From Diacronema lutheri (Eukaryota > Haptophyta > Pavlovophyceae > Pavlovales > Pavlovaceae), in NCBI GenBank assembly GCA_019448385.1, contig JAGTXO010000013.1, positions 806,001 through 870,000 of the forward strand: 64,000 nt of DNA, in the 5' to 3' direction. Position numbers and translations under genes: made by a program. The notes below the pieces were generated by a model. That model ran no database searches. It worked only from the letters and a program-made list of their open reading frames with translations, and had not been told where the DNA came from. Below are positions 42,128 through 50,624 of the stretch, one piece after another; position 1 is the first letter of the stretch; each line of letters begins with the position of its first letter.

Positions 42128-43003
42128 CTACGCCGAGCCCGATGGCGCTGGCGACGACGGGCGTGGCCGCACGGGCGCCTTCAGCTGCCTGCGCTCGATC
42201 TCGGGCCGGTGCGGCAGCCCGCCGCACGGCACGCCGTCGCCATCGCTGTCGAGCCGCGCGAGCCGCGCTGGCGCCGCGTCGTACGCCCTTTTCGCGTCCT
42301 CAAAAAAAACGTACTCGCCACATCGGTCGGCCGCGCGCGCGCGAGATACGGCAAACTGGCCGCGCAGCGCGGCCGGCGTGGACGCTGCAGTGCGCGGGGC
42401 GTCGCCCTCGCCGAGCGTGACATCGACCGGCTGCACCGCCGGCGCCGCGCGCACCTCCTCGTAGACCGCCTCGACAGGCGAATGCGACGCGTCGCACGCC
42501 ACCCACAGCCCGACGCGGCTCGCGCGCGCGGACGCCTGCGCGCGCTCAAGCGCCTCGGCAAGCGCGTCGTCGTCAACGCCGACGCGCGTGGCGCGCGCCC
42601 ACCCGCCGGTGACGAGCGCCTCGTTCACGCTCGGCGCGGCCGCGCCGCCCGCGCGGCCGTGCGGCGTGACGACCGCGAGGCGACGCGCCGAGTCGGTGAC
42701 GCGCACCTGCACGCGCGCGCCCTTTGGAAGAGCGCGACGCAGGTGAGCGCTCGGCGTGAAACGGAAGCATTCGGGCAGGCCGCCGACTGTCGGCGTGCTC
42801 GCGCCCGCGAGCCGCACGACGCCGCTCTTCTCGAGCTTGACCGCGTTTGCGTCGAGCACGCGCACGACGCGGTCCTCCGAGATGCGCGCGGGCACGGCGG
42901 CGCTCGCCAGCGGCGGGCGGAGCAGCAGCTGTGGCGCGTGCGCCGGGCTGGCGATGTGGTGCGCGAGCAGCCCGGCGGCGAGCAGCGCCGAGGCTGTGCG
43001 CAT
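42128..43003 (-). CDS. Secreted SNase-like protein with Excalibur domain
   Basis: Single exon, 291 aa. A signal peptide (MRTASALLAAGLLAHHIASP) precedes a thermonuclease-like domain (~45-175): DRVVRVLDANAVKLEKSG, VVRLAGASTPTVGG, SVNEALVTGGWARATR, ALERAQASARASRVGLWVA. Near the C-terminus (~222-265) is an Excalibur motif: a Cys, an aromatic-rich helix (EYVFFEDAKRAYDAA), then DSDGDGVPCGG, a calcium-binding DxDxDGxxC loop. In staphylococcal nuclease the block is RLLLVDTPE; here it is RLAGASTPT, so the arginine is kept but the metal Asp and catalytic Glu are Ser and Thr. SNase plus Excalibur is mostly a bacterial architecture, so an ancient transfer is possible. The start codon is 24 bp from the divergent DUS1L-like start. 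Confidence 0.7.
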   Translation of the reverse strand: MRTASALLAAGLLAHHIASPAHAPQLLLRPPLASAAVPARISEDRVVRVLDANAVKLEKSGVVRLAGASTPTVGGLPECFRFTPSAHLRRALPKGARVQVRVTDSARRLAVVTPHGRAGGAAAPSVNEALVTGGWARATRVGVDDDALAEALERAQASARASRVGLWVACDASHSPVEAVYEEVRAAPAVQPVDVTLGEGDAPRTAASTPAALRGQFAVSRARAADRCGEYVFFEDAKRAYDAAPARLARLDSDGDGVPCGGLPHRPEIERRQLKAPVRPRPSSPAPSGSA

Positions 43004-43027
43004 ATCAACGCGATCGCGCGATGCACG

Positions 43028-44687
43028 ATGGCCGGCGCGGCGAGTAGCCCCACTCGCACGTCGAGAAGAGCAGCGTCATCCGGCCACCTCCTCCTGCTCG
43101 CGCTCTGCTCGTTTGCGCCGCGCGCGCAGAGCTCTCCGATGCTCACCGGCCGCAGCTGGTGGGCCTCGCTCGGCTCGCCGCGCTGCGTGGCCGCGCCAAT
43201 GGTCGCACAGTCGGAGCTCGCGTTCCGCCTCCTCGCGCGCCGCTACGGCGCCGAGCTGTGCTACACGCCCATGCTACTCGCCAAGCTGTACGCGGCGGTG
43301 CCCGAGTACCGCGCAGACCACTTCTCCACCTGCGCCGCCGACCGCCCGCTCGTCGCTCAGCTCGCCGGCCACGACCCCGACACGATGGTGCGCGCGGCGC
43401 TCCTCCTTCAGCCTCACGTCGACGCGATCGACATCAACCTCGGCTGCCCGCAGGGCATCGCACGCAAGGGCAAGTACGGCGCGTACCTGCTGCCCGACGT
43501 CGAGCGCGTCTGCCAGATCGTGCGCGCGCTCTGCGCCGCGATTGACCTGCCCATCACGTGCAAGGTACGCGCCGGCGCGCGCGCGCGCGCGCCCGTGCAC
43601 GCCCAGGCCGCGCGCGGCCGGCGCGCGCGTGCGAGCGGCATCGCGCGGGCATGGCCTCCCGCCGAGGCCGCGGCCGTGCCTCCCTTCTCGATCGGCGTGC
43701 GCAGGTGCGGCTGCTCCCATCGCTTGGTGCGACGGTTGACGCGTGCCGTCGGTTTGAGGATGCGGGCGTATCTGCGCTCACTGTGCACGGGCGCACGCGC
43801 GAGCAGAACAAGCAGTTTGTGGGCAGCGCGGACTGGACGGCGATCGCGACGGTCACGCGTGCGCTTACCGTGCCGGTGATCGCCAACGGCGGCATCGCCA
43901 CAGCGGCGGATGTCGACGCGTGCCTGCGCGAGACGGGAGCTGCCGCGGTGATGTCATCTGAGGCGCTGCTGGGCAACCCCGCGCTTTTCGCAGCGAATCG
44001 CGACCCGGCGACGGGCGCGCACGTGACGCAGCGGCGGCTGGCGCGCGAGTACCTGCAGCTCGCGCGCGAGGTGGGCGCGCCGGACGCGAGCGCGCGTGCG
44101 CACGTCTTCAAGCTGCTGCACGGTGCGCTCTGCGCAAGGCCACAGCTGCGTGATCGACTGGCCGAAGCGTGCGCGCGCGCCGCGCCGAGCATTGCCGCGC
44201 CGCGCCGCGCCGCTGGCGCAGGGCGCCGTCGCCGCCGTGGCATGCGCCGCGGGAATCAGGCCGTGGGCCCGTCACGCCCCGTGACGCCCGTCACGACCTT
44301 CTGTGCCCGCCCCGCCCGGTCGGCCGCGCGCGCCTCCGCTTCGCCCGCAGCTACGGCCTCGACCAGTTCGAAGGCATCTTGGACGCCCTTGACGAGCTCG
44401 ATCCGACGCTGCTCCTCGAGCCGATGGCGCACACGGCGGAGGGCGAGCGCGCCGAGCGGCGCGTGCTGCAGTGGTATCTGCGGCACCAGTGTAGGGACGA
44501 GGCGCGCGCGCTCCTCGCGGACGGGCGACCGCCGGCCGGGGGTGAAGGGGAGCGGACGGCACGGCGCGTGCGTAGGGCGCAGCACAAGGCGGTGCTGCGA
44601 GAACGGCACGCGGCGCGCGTCGTCAAGCTCGCCAACGCGGCGGCGAGCGACGGCCAGTCTCGTGTGCGAGACGGGGCTGCGGCGTAG
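43028..44687 (+). CDS. DUS1L: tRNA-dihydrouridine synthase (Dus1 type)
   Basis: Join 43028-43564, 43705-44168 and 44351-44687, 445 aa. Dus1 reduces uridine 16/17 in the tRNA D-loop using FMN and NAD(P)H. Seen: the FMN barrel start CVAAPMVAQSELAFRLLARR, GAELCYTPMLLA, the active-site block DINLGCPQGIARKGKYGAYL with its cysteine, PITCKVRLLPS across junction 1, LTVHGRTREQN, PVIANGGIATAADVDAC and AVMSSEALLGNP. Phases are 0 and 2; junction 2 gives RDRLAEA-YGLDQFEG, matching the family's C-terminal helices. The tail is basic. An N-terminal hydrophobic stretch (SSGHLLLLALCSFAPRAQSS) may be a targeting signal; ATG 43140 is an alternative, cytosolic start. Confidence 0.86.
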
Positions 44688-44776
44688 GATCAACCTGTCG
44701 CTGCCTTCCATGTTGCTGCCATTTTCCATTTTTGCCACCAGTCCTTCAATTTTCGGGCGGTCATCGTCGGCCGGAG

Positions 44777-46514
44777 ATGACGCCACCGTCGCGCAGCTCG
44801 CCAGCCTTGGCCGCCAAGCGAGCGCGCCTCGCGGTCGCCGAGCTCAGCGCGCAGACGGATGACACGCGCATTCGCGCGATCACGCCCATGATCCCTCCGG
44901 CGTGCCTGATGGAGGAAGTCCCGTCGTCGGCCGAGCTGCAGGCGTCGGTCGCGGAGAGCCGCGCGGCGATCCGCGCGGTGCTCAACGGCGAGGATGACCG
45001 CGTGCTCGTCGTCGCTGGCCCGTGCACCGTGCACGACCCCGCGGCGACGCTCGAGTACGCCGCCAAGCTCGCGGACGTTGCGCGCAGGCACGCGCGCGAC
45101 GTGCTCGTCGTGATCAGGCTCAATTTCCGCAAGCCGAGCCACTCGTCCGAGTGGAAGGGCTTTCTGCATGACCCGCACCGCGACGGGTCGTTTGCGATCA
45201 ACCGCGGCCTGCAGCTCGCGCGCCAGCTGATGGTGGGAGGCGCGAGCACCGCCCCGCAAGGCCAAGCGCGCTCGCGCCGCCCGGCTCGACGCGCATCTTG
45301 ACTGTGCGCTCGGGAGTGCGCGCGTTTGCGGCGCGCAGGTGCGCGTCGCGTCGCTCGGCCTGGCGATTGGCACGTCGTTTCACGACACGCTGCAGCCGCA
45401 GTTCTTTGCCGACCTCGTCGCGTGGCTCTGGGTGTCGCCCCACGCGAGTGCCTCGCAGGTGCGCGCGACGGACGGGCGGCCCGCGTGCAACGGGTGTGCG
45501 TGCGTGCGTGCTGCGTCGTCTCCCGTCCCCTCCGTGTGCGTACGTGCGGTGCTGCGTGCCATTGCTGTCGTGCTCCTCTCCTACCCTCTCGCACACCACC
45601 CCCCTTCCCCCTTTCCCCCCTTCCTCTCTTCCCCCCTTCCCCCTTTCCCTTTCTTTCCCTTTCTTTCCCTTTCCCATCCACATACGCACAACAGGTGCAC
45701 CACGAACTTTCCTCCGGCCTCTCCATGCCCGTTGCCTACTGCGACCGCGGCGGCACGGGCGCAGACTTTGCGACGGCCGCGGCCGAGGAGGCGGCCGTGC
45801 TGCGCGCGCAGCGCACGTCACGGATGCGGCACGCCTTCTTGTCCGGTGTGCGCCAGTGCGAGGCGCAGGTGCGCTGCGTTGCGACAAATAGCATCCCATC
45901 CCATCCCATCCCATCCCATCCCATCCCATCCCATCCCATCCCATCCCATCCCGCCATGCAGTCTCTAAACAAGGCGTGGCGGGCATCGTGCACACGCACG
46001 GCAACAGCGACGTGCACACCGTGATCGGCGGCGCGGGCGGCGCGGCCGCGCTGCTGCAGCGTGCGCACGCCGCCGCCAACGAGCTCGGCCAGCTCAACTT
46101 GGGCATGCGCCTGCTCGTCGACTGCTCGGGTGGCGAGGGGATAGGGGCGCAGAGCGCAGCGTGCCGCGCGGTCGCGAGTGCGATTGGCGGAGGCGACGAA
46201 ACGCTATGCGGCGTTTGCCTCAAGTCCTTCCTTCTCTCCGGTCGGCAGGCGGCGTCCTTCGGCGGTGGCGCGCGCGCGAGCACTGGTGGTGCCATGAGCA
46301 ACGATGGCGGCGGTGTTCACGATGGCGGCGGTGTTCACGATGGCGGCGGTGGCGCTGGCGCGCAGTCTGCGAGTGGCGGTGCCCTTGCAGCGGAGGAGGA
46401 GGAGGAGGAGGGGGGCGTGCAGCACGAGCTGCCGCCTCCCCCGCCAGTGTATGGTCTCTCCATCACTGAGCCGTGCATTGATTGGTCGCAGGTGCGCCTA
46501 CCCTTCCGCCCCCC

Positions 46515-46545
<31 letters not shown>

Positions 46546-46597
46546 GCAAACACGCTCGAACGCTGAGCCGAGCCAACACACGCCACCAGCCCCCCCA

Positions 46598-46631
<34 letters not shown>

Positions 46632-49034
46632 CCCCCATCTTCCCCTGCCAGACAGTCGAGCTCCTTCAAGCCCTCGCAGACGCCTCGCGCCACCGCCGCT
46701 CGAACTTGCGCTCGCACGGCGGAGGGCCGCGCGGCGCGCGAGCTGCGGCCGCTGCGAGCGGAGGCGGCAGTGCGCAGCATGGCGGTGGGCAGCATGGCGA
46801 TGGGCAGCATGGCGGTGGGCAGCATGGCGGTGGGCAGCATGGCGGTGGGCAGCATGGCGGTGGGCAGCATGGCGGTGGGCAGCATGGCGGTGGGCAGCAT
46901 GGCGGACGGTGCGCGCGCCCACGCTCGCCACTTTGCGTCCCACGCCCCTTTTCGCCTGCGCGACACGCACAAACCGCGCGCATCTTGAGGGGTTCGCTCG
47001 TGGCTCGCTGTCAGATGCGCGCCGATGCCTTCCATTGCTCGCCTCCACCGCCAAGCTCCTGCCCCCCTCCCTCCCCCTCCCTTCCTTTCCCCATCCCCCC
47101 GCCAGCTTCACCGAGTCCGCGTCCGCGACGGACAACTTGCGCATCCGCGCGATCCAGCCGCTCCTCCCGCCCGCATGCCTCCTCAACGAGCTGCCGTGCC
47201 CGCCCGACGCGGCAGCCACCATCGCCGTGGCGCGCGAGCAGATCGGTGCCCTCCTCGCCGCGCCCTCCACGGACAGCGCGGCGCGCTCGGGCCGCGCCTG
47301 CCGCGCGGGTGCGGGCGCGGGCGCGGGCGCGGGCGCAGGCGCGGGCGCGGGCGCAGGCGCGGGCGCGGGCGCGGGCGTGGGCGTGGGCGCAGGCGCGGGC
47401 GCGGGCGTGCAAGGCAGCGCGGCGCGGCTGCTCGTCGTCGTGGGCCCGCCCGTTGTGCACGAGATGAGCGCGGCGCTCGAGTTTGGCGGGCGGCTGCGCG
47501 CGCTCGCCGCCGCACATTCGGACGCGCTCCTCATCGTGATGGCCGCGTCCTTTGAGAGACCGGGCGCGGGTGCGGGCTGGAAGGGCTTGATTCACGACCC
47601 GTGTCACGATGGTAGGGGGCATCGCGCGCGTGTGCGCCCCCCGACGGGCCTGCTTCGCCCCGGCGCGCTGCATCGTCGACCTGGTGCCGCACGGCACCTT
47701 GGTGGGCACGCGCTGCCCCTCACCCCCCCCCCCCCCCCCCTTCCCCCTTCCCCGCCCCTTTTCAAACTCCCTTTCCCCTCCGCCCTCCCCACCACGCACG
47801 CGCTGTCCATCCCGCGCGTGCGTGCGCACTTGCAGGCAGCTTCCAGATCAACAGCGGGCTGCGCCTTGCGCGCAAACTGCTCCTTTCCCTCGCCTCGCTC
47901 GGTGTGCCCACGTGCACAGAATTTGTCGATACGATCATGCCACAGGTGTGTGTGTGTGTTGGGGGGGGGGGGGGGGGGACACGCGAGCCATGCCAAGCGG
48001 CGGGGTCTGCGCGGCCCCGCCGCTTGGGCGCGCGCGCGGCCGTTTTGCTCAGCCTCGGCTCAGCCGCTGCCACCTGTCGCTGTCACCTTGTGCCTGTCAC
48101 CGTCATCGTCACCTGTCACCGTCTTCCCCCTTCCTGTCACTGTCACCGTCACCTCCCCTCCCTGTCACTCGCAGTACCTCGCGGACTTGACCTCGTACTC
48201 AGCGTCAGACTGCGCGGCGTCGTCATCCTACCTCATGACCGAGCTCGCGTCGGGCCTCTCCATGCCCGTCGGCATCAGAGTCTGCGCACAGCCGGCGCAC
48301 GCGCCCGCCGCGCCCGCCGCGCCCGCCGCCTCTGAGCCGATCGACGGCGTGGCCGCGTCCGAGAGCGACGTGACCGCGCAATGGACCGCACAGCGGCTCG
48401 TGCACGCGCTGCGCTCGGCGCGGGAGCCGCACGTCTTCCTCTCCGTCTCAAAGCACAACCTCGCCGGTGCGGTCGCGCGGCTCGCCTGCGCGCGCGACGC
48501 CGCCCCAACCCGCGCGCGCCGCGCGCGCCGCCCCCATCTCCGTGCGCACGCGCGCGCGTGCCGACGGCGTGGTGCCCACCCCGCGCCTCGCGCGCGCACG
48601 CGCGTCGGCCGTCAGGCATTGTGCACACGACCGGCAACGAGCACGCGCACGCGATCGTCGTCGCCGACGGCGCGCTCGGCGCGGCACACGGCGCGCTGCG
48701 CGCGCACGGCCTGCCCGCCTCGCCCGTCGTTGACTGCTGCCTGCCGACCGAGCCGCCCGCAGGCGCGGCCAACGGCGGCAACGCGGTCGCGTCGGTGCTC
48801 GACACGCAGCGCGAGCTCGTCTCGCGCGTCACGTCCGAGATCCGGCACGGACGCGCGCCGGTGCTTGGCGTGATGCTGCCCGCCTACCTGTGCGAGGGGC
48901 GGCAAGACGTGCTGCCCGGCCGCAAGCTCGCGTATGGCGTCAGCGTCGGCGGCGACTGTTTCGGCTGGGCCGAAACGGCCGCCATTCTTGAGCGCCTCGC
49001 CGACGCCGTGCGCGCGCGGAACGCCGCGGCGTGA
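44777..49034 (+). CDS. Two-domain fusion of class I DAHP-synthase-like modules, both degenerate
   Basis: Nine exons: 44777-45232, 45339-45458, 45695-45845, 45962-46491, 46652-46908, 47106-47611, 47836-47945, 48175-48466, 48616-49034; 946 aa. All phases agree. AroG-type DAHP synthases condense PEP and erythrose-4-phosphate at the shikimate entry. Module 1 (~28-500) has TDDTRIRAITPMIPPACL, VVAGPCTVHD, EWKGFLHDPHRDGSFAIN, VHHELSSGLSMPVA and YGLSITEPCIDW. Module 2 (~530-946) has NLRIRAIQPLLPPACLL, GWKGLIHDP, SFQINSGLRLARKLLL, GVPTCTEFVDTIMPQYLADL and EGRQDVLPGRKLAYG. Against E. coli AroG, module 1 keeps Cys61, Arg92 and Lys97 but loses Arg165, Lys186, Arg234, His268 (DCSGGE) and Glu302 (GVCLKSF). 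Module 2 loses Cys61 (GPPVVHE), Arg92, His268 (DCCLPTE) and Glu302 (GVMLPAY). The join between modules rests on phase 2/2 (GGR-FTESASATDN); two adjacent genes remain possible. Confidence 0.72.
45892..45952. repeat. (CATCC) pentanucleotide repeat, about 12 copies, in an intron
   Basis: A pure CATCC array fills most of the 116-bp intron 45846-45961 of the DAHP-synthase-like fusion gene, ending 9 bp before the 3' splice site. It supplies a pyrimidine-rich tract there. Confidence 0.95.
46509..46635. repeat. C homopolymers and a (CA) repeat in an intron
   Basis: Intron 46492-46651 of the fusion gene is made of two C runs (about 46509-46530 and 46599-46627) separated by a short (CA)n tract and unique sequence. 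The C runs are on the sense strand, upstream of the acceptor CCAG. Confidence 0.85.
46775..46905. repeat. 15-bp coding repeat in the linker between the two modules
   Basis: About eight copies of GGTGGGCAGCATGGC encode a GGQHG-type repeat directly after the last helix of module 1. The period is five codons and the array ends at the GTGCGC donor at 46909. The product is a flexible Gly/Gln/His-rich linker to module 2. Confidence 0.85.
47308..47410. repeat. GGGCGC hexanucleotide repeat coding an Ala-Gly linker
   Basis: About 16 hexamers encode alternating Ala-Gly between an early helix and the first core strand (RLLVVVGPP) of module 2 of the fusion protein. Some units carry GGGCGT or GGCGCA variants. 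Confidence 0.9.
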
Positions 49035-49869
49035 GAGCGGCACAGCCGTCCTCTCACCCGATTTGGCAGGCAGCGCTGCGCAACCGCGTCCTCGTCCTTC
49101 CGACTTGGCTCAAGACGACGGTCGCGGCTGAGACGCTGATAGTCGGAGCGATGGCGCGGCGCGGGAAGCCCATTCGAGCCTGAAGCGAAGCGCGGAGTAA
49201 TGCGGCAATCGCTGGGGCTGAGAGCACCGCCTGGCTAGCGGCCTGGCTAGCGGCCAACGCAAAAGGCGACGAGCCGTAGGCTGGCGCCTGGCTAACAACC
49301 GGGCATGTCGTCGTCGCCCTCGTCCGTGCCATTGACAAGCTGGCAGGCGTTCTAGTTGTCCTTGCTGCTCGACTCAGGCAGCGCACACGCCCACGCCAGC
49401 CACACCAAGCCAATCGAATGGCATGGCGGCTGCCAAGGCCGACCCAAAGTTCCGGGCAGCCGCGGTGGCGCGGGCCGTGGCGGCGGCGGTGGTCTTTTTT
49501 GAGAACCCGTTTGACTAAGCGGCAATTTCGGTCTTTTTTGAGAACCCGTTTGACTGAGCGGCAATTTCTCTGCAACTTCCCTCACGCAGCGGGGCTAGTG
49601 ATCACCGATGTCCGATCGGGCTTCGCCGATCAGACTCGGCCGGGCTCGGAGAGCCGCGAGAGAGTCCGCCAACGCGTTGTTTCACGCACATACGCCGAGT
49701 GCACAGCCGCCTCACGCGTCGCTCGGGACGGAGCAGTCTGATGTGGCGATGGAAAACGAACCGGATGACCGACAGGGTCGTTAGGGTCGCGTCGCGCCGG
49801 GCACGGCACGGCACGCGCTTAGCGTTGCGCGCGGGCCGTCGGCGCGCTCGACCGCCGCGCGCGACGCCA
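49035..49869. other. Gene-poor stretch between convergent genes
   Basis: I see no supported gene here. Features: a GGCCTGGCTAGC duplication near 49228-49252, the 39-bp tandem duplication listed separately, and lower GC than elsewhere in parts (49491-49700). ORFs on either strand are short and lack recognisable domains. It holds the 3' flanks of the DAHP-synthase-like fusion and the acidic minus-strand gene. Confidence 0.5.
49491..49568. repeat. 39-bp tandem duplication
   Basis: Copies at 49491-49529 and 49530-49568 differ at one base (TTGACTAAGC versus TTGACTGAGC). Each begins GGTCTTTTTTGAGAACCCG, so each has a T6 tract. It lies in the intergenic stretch; the role is unknown. I checked it for a tRNA-like fold and do not see one. 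Confidence 0.85.
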
Positions 49870-50457
49870 TCATCGCGCGGCCACGCCAAAGCAGCCGACC
49901 GCAGCACTTCGCTCGTACGCCGCCGCGTCGGCACCAAACCGGCCGTGCTTTGGCGGGCAGGCGAGAGCGGGTTGCGCGAGGTAGCGCTTGCGCAGCGGCG
50001 GTCGGATTACGTCGGTCACCTCCGGCGTCGTCTCCTCCGCCAGATCCGCCTCGCGTGTCACGTCGGGCTCGGCGTCGCTCTCGTAGTCGGCGAGCTCGTC
50101 GATCATGTCCCACAGGCTCACCTCGAGCGCCGGCTCGCCGCACGCGGCGGCGGCGAGGACGGGAGCGGCGGCGGCGTGCTGCAATGCGGTCGAGCTGCGC
50201 GGCGCAAACGCCACCGCGAACTCGCCCTTCTCCTCATCCTCGTCGACGTCGGTCGCGTCGTCCTCGTCGCGCTCCTCGTAGCCGGCCGGCGACCACGTCA
50301 GCCCCGTCGCGCACACGCAGATGGCGACGCACCGCGGGCTGCGGCAGTTGGGCGCCGGCAGCAGCGGCCGGCAGACGAGGGCGCCCACGTCGGGCACGTC
50401 GACCTCGCCCGCGCCGTCGATGAGTTGGCAGAAGCTCTCGTAGTCCTCGCTCGTCAT
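49870..50457 (-). CDS. Small acidic hypothetical protein
   Basis: Single exon, 195 aa from ATG 50457. It starts MTSEDYESFCQLIDGAGEVD, has a Cys-containing hydrophobic strand region (RCVAICVCATGLTWS), an acidic run (YEERDEDDATDVDEDEEKGE), a helix with SLWDMIDELADYESDAEPD, and a C-terminus with PPLRKRYLAQP. No known domain is visible. SxWDMIDELxDYE resembles short linear docking helices, but that is only an impression. A GTAAGTAAGTAA motif (minus strand) lies about 100 bp upstream of the start. Confidence 0.5.
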   Translation of the reverse strand: MTSEDYESFCQLIDGAGEVDVPDVGALVCRPLLPAPNCRSPRCVAICVCATGLTWSPAGYEERDEDDATDVDEDEEKGEFAVAFAPRSSTALQHAAAAPVLAAAACGEPALEVSLWDMIDELADYESDAEPDVTREADLAEETTPEVTDVIRPPLRKRYLAQPALACPPKHGRFGADAAAYERSAAVGCFGVAAR

Positions 50458-50553
50458 GATTGCGTGTCGGCCCGACCCAGCCGGTTCTCGTCTCAGCCGG
50501 GCGGTAAAAACGCGAGATGCGCGCCCCGTCTGGAGACCGCATTCCGTCATCTC

Positions 50554-50570
50554 ATTACTTACTTACTCAA
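50554..50570 (-). promoter_or_regulatory. TTACTTACTTACT motif upstream of the acidic hypothetical gene
   Basis: ATTACTTACTTACTCAA on the plus strand (AGTAAGTAAGTAAT on the minus strand) lies 97-113 bp upstream of the 50457 start codon. The same TTACTTACTTACTTA core occurs 77-96 bp upstream of the channel start codon. It is one of few AT-rich tracts in the window, so it may be a promoter element. Confidence 0.35.
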
Positions 50571-50624
50571 CCCGCCTTTCCCGCGCTTCGTCCGGCGCGG
50601 TGGGCTTCCCGCGCCGCGCCGCGA

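Noticed and set aside
42086-43027. Extended N-terminus for the DUS1L-like protein
   Set aside because: The plus-strand frame stays open but overlaps the nuclease-Excalibur gene in antisense and has no domain. ATG 43028 fits better.
44777-49034. Two separate tandem DAHP synthase genes
   Set aside because: No stop codon was needed after module 1, and the junction phases match. It was set aside as less likely but not excluded; the window has no transcript data.
49491-49568. tRNA or small structured RNA at the T-rich duplication
   Set aside because: I could not find acceptor, D or T arms in the right spacing, and the two copies are a simple duplication.
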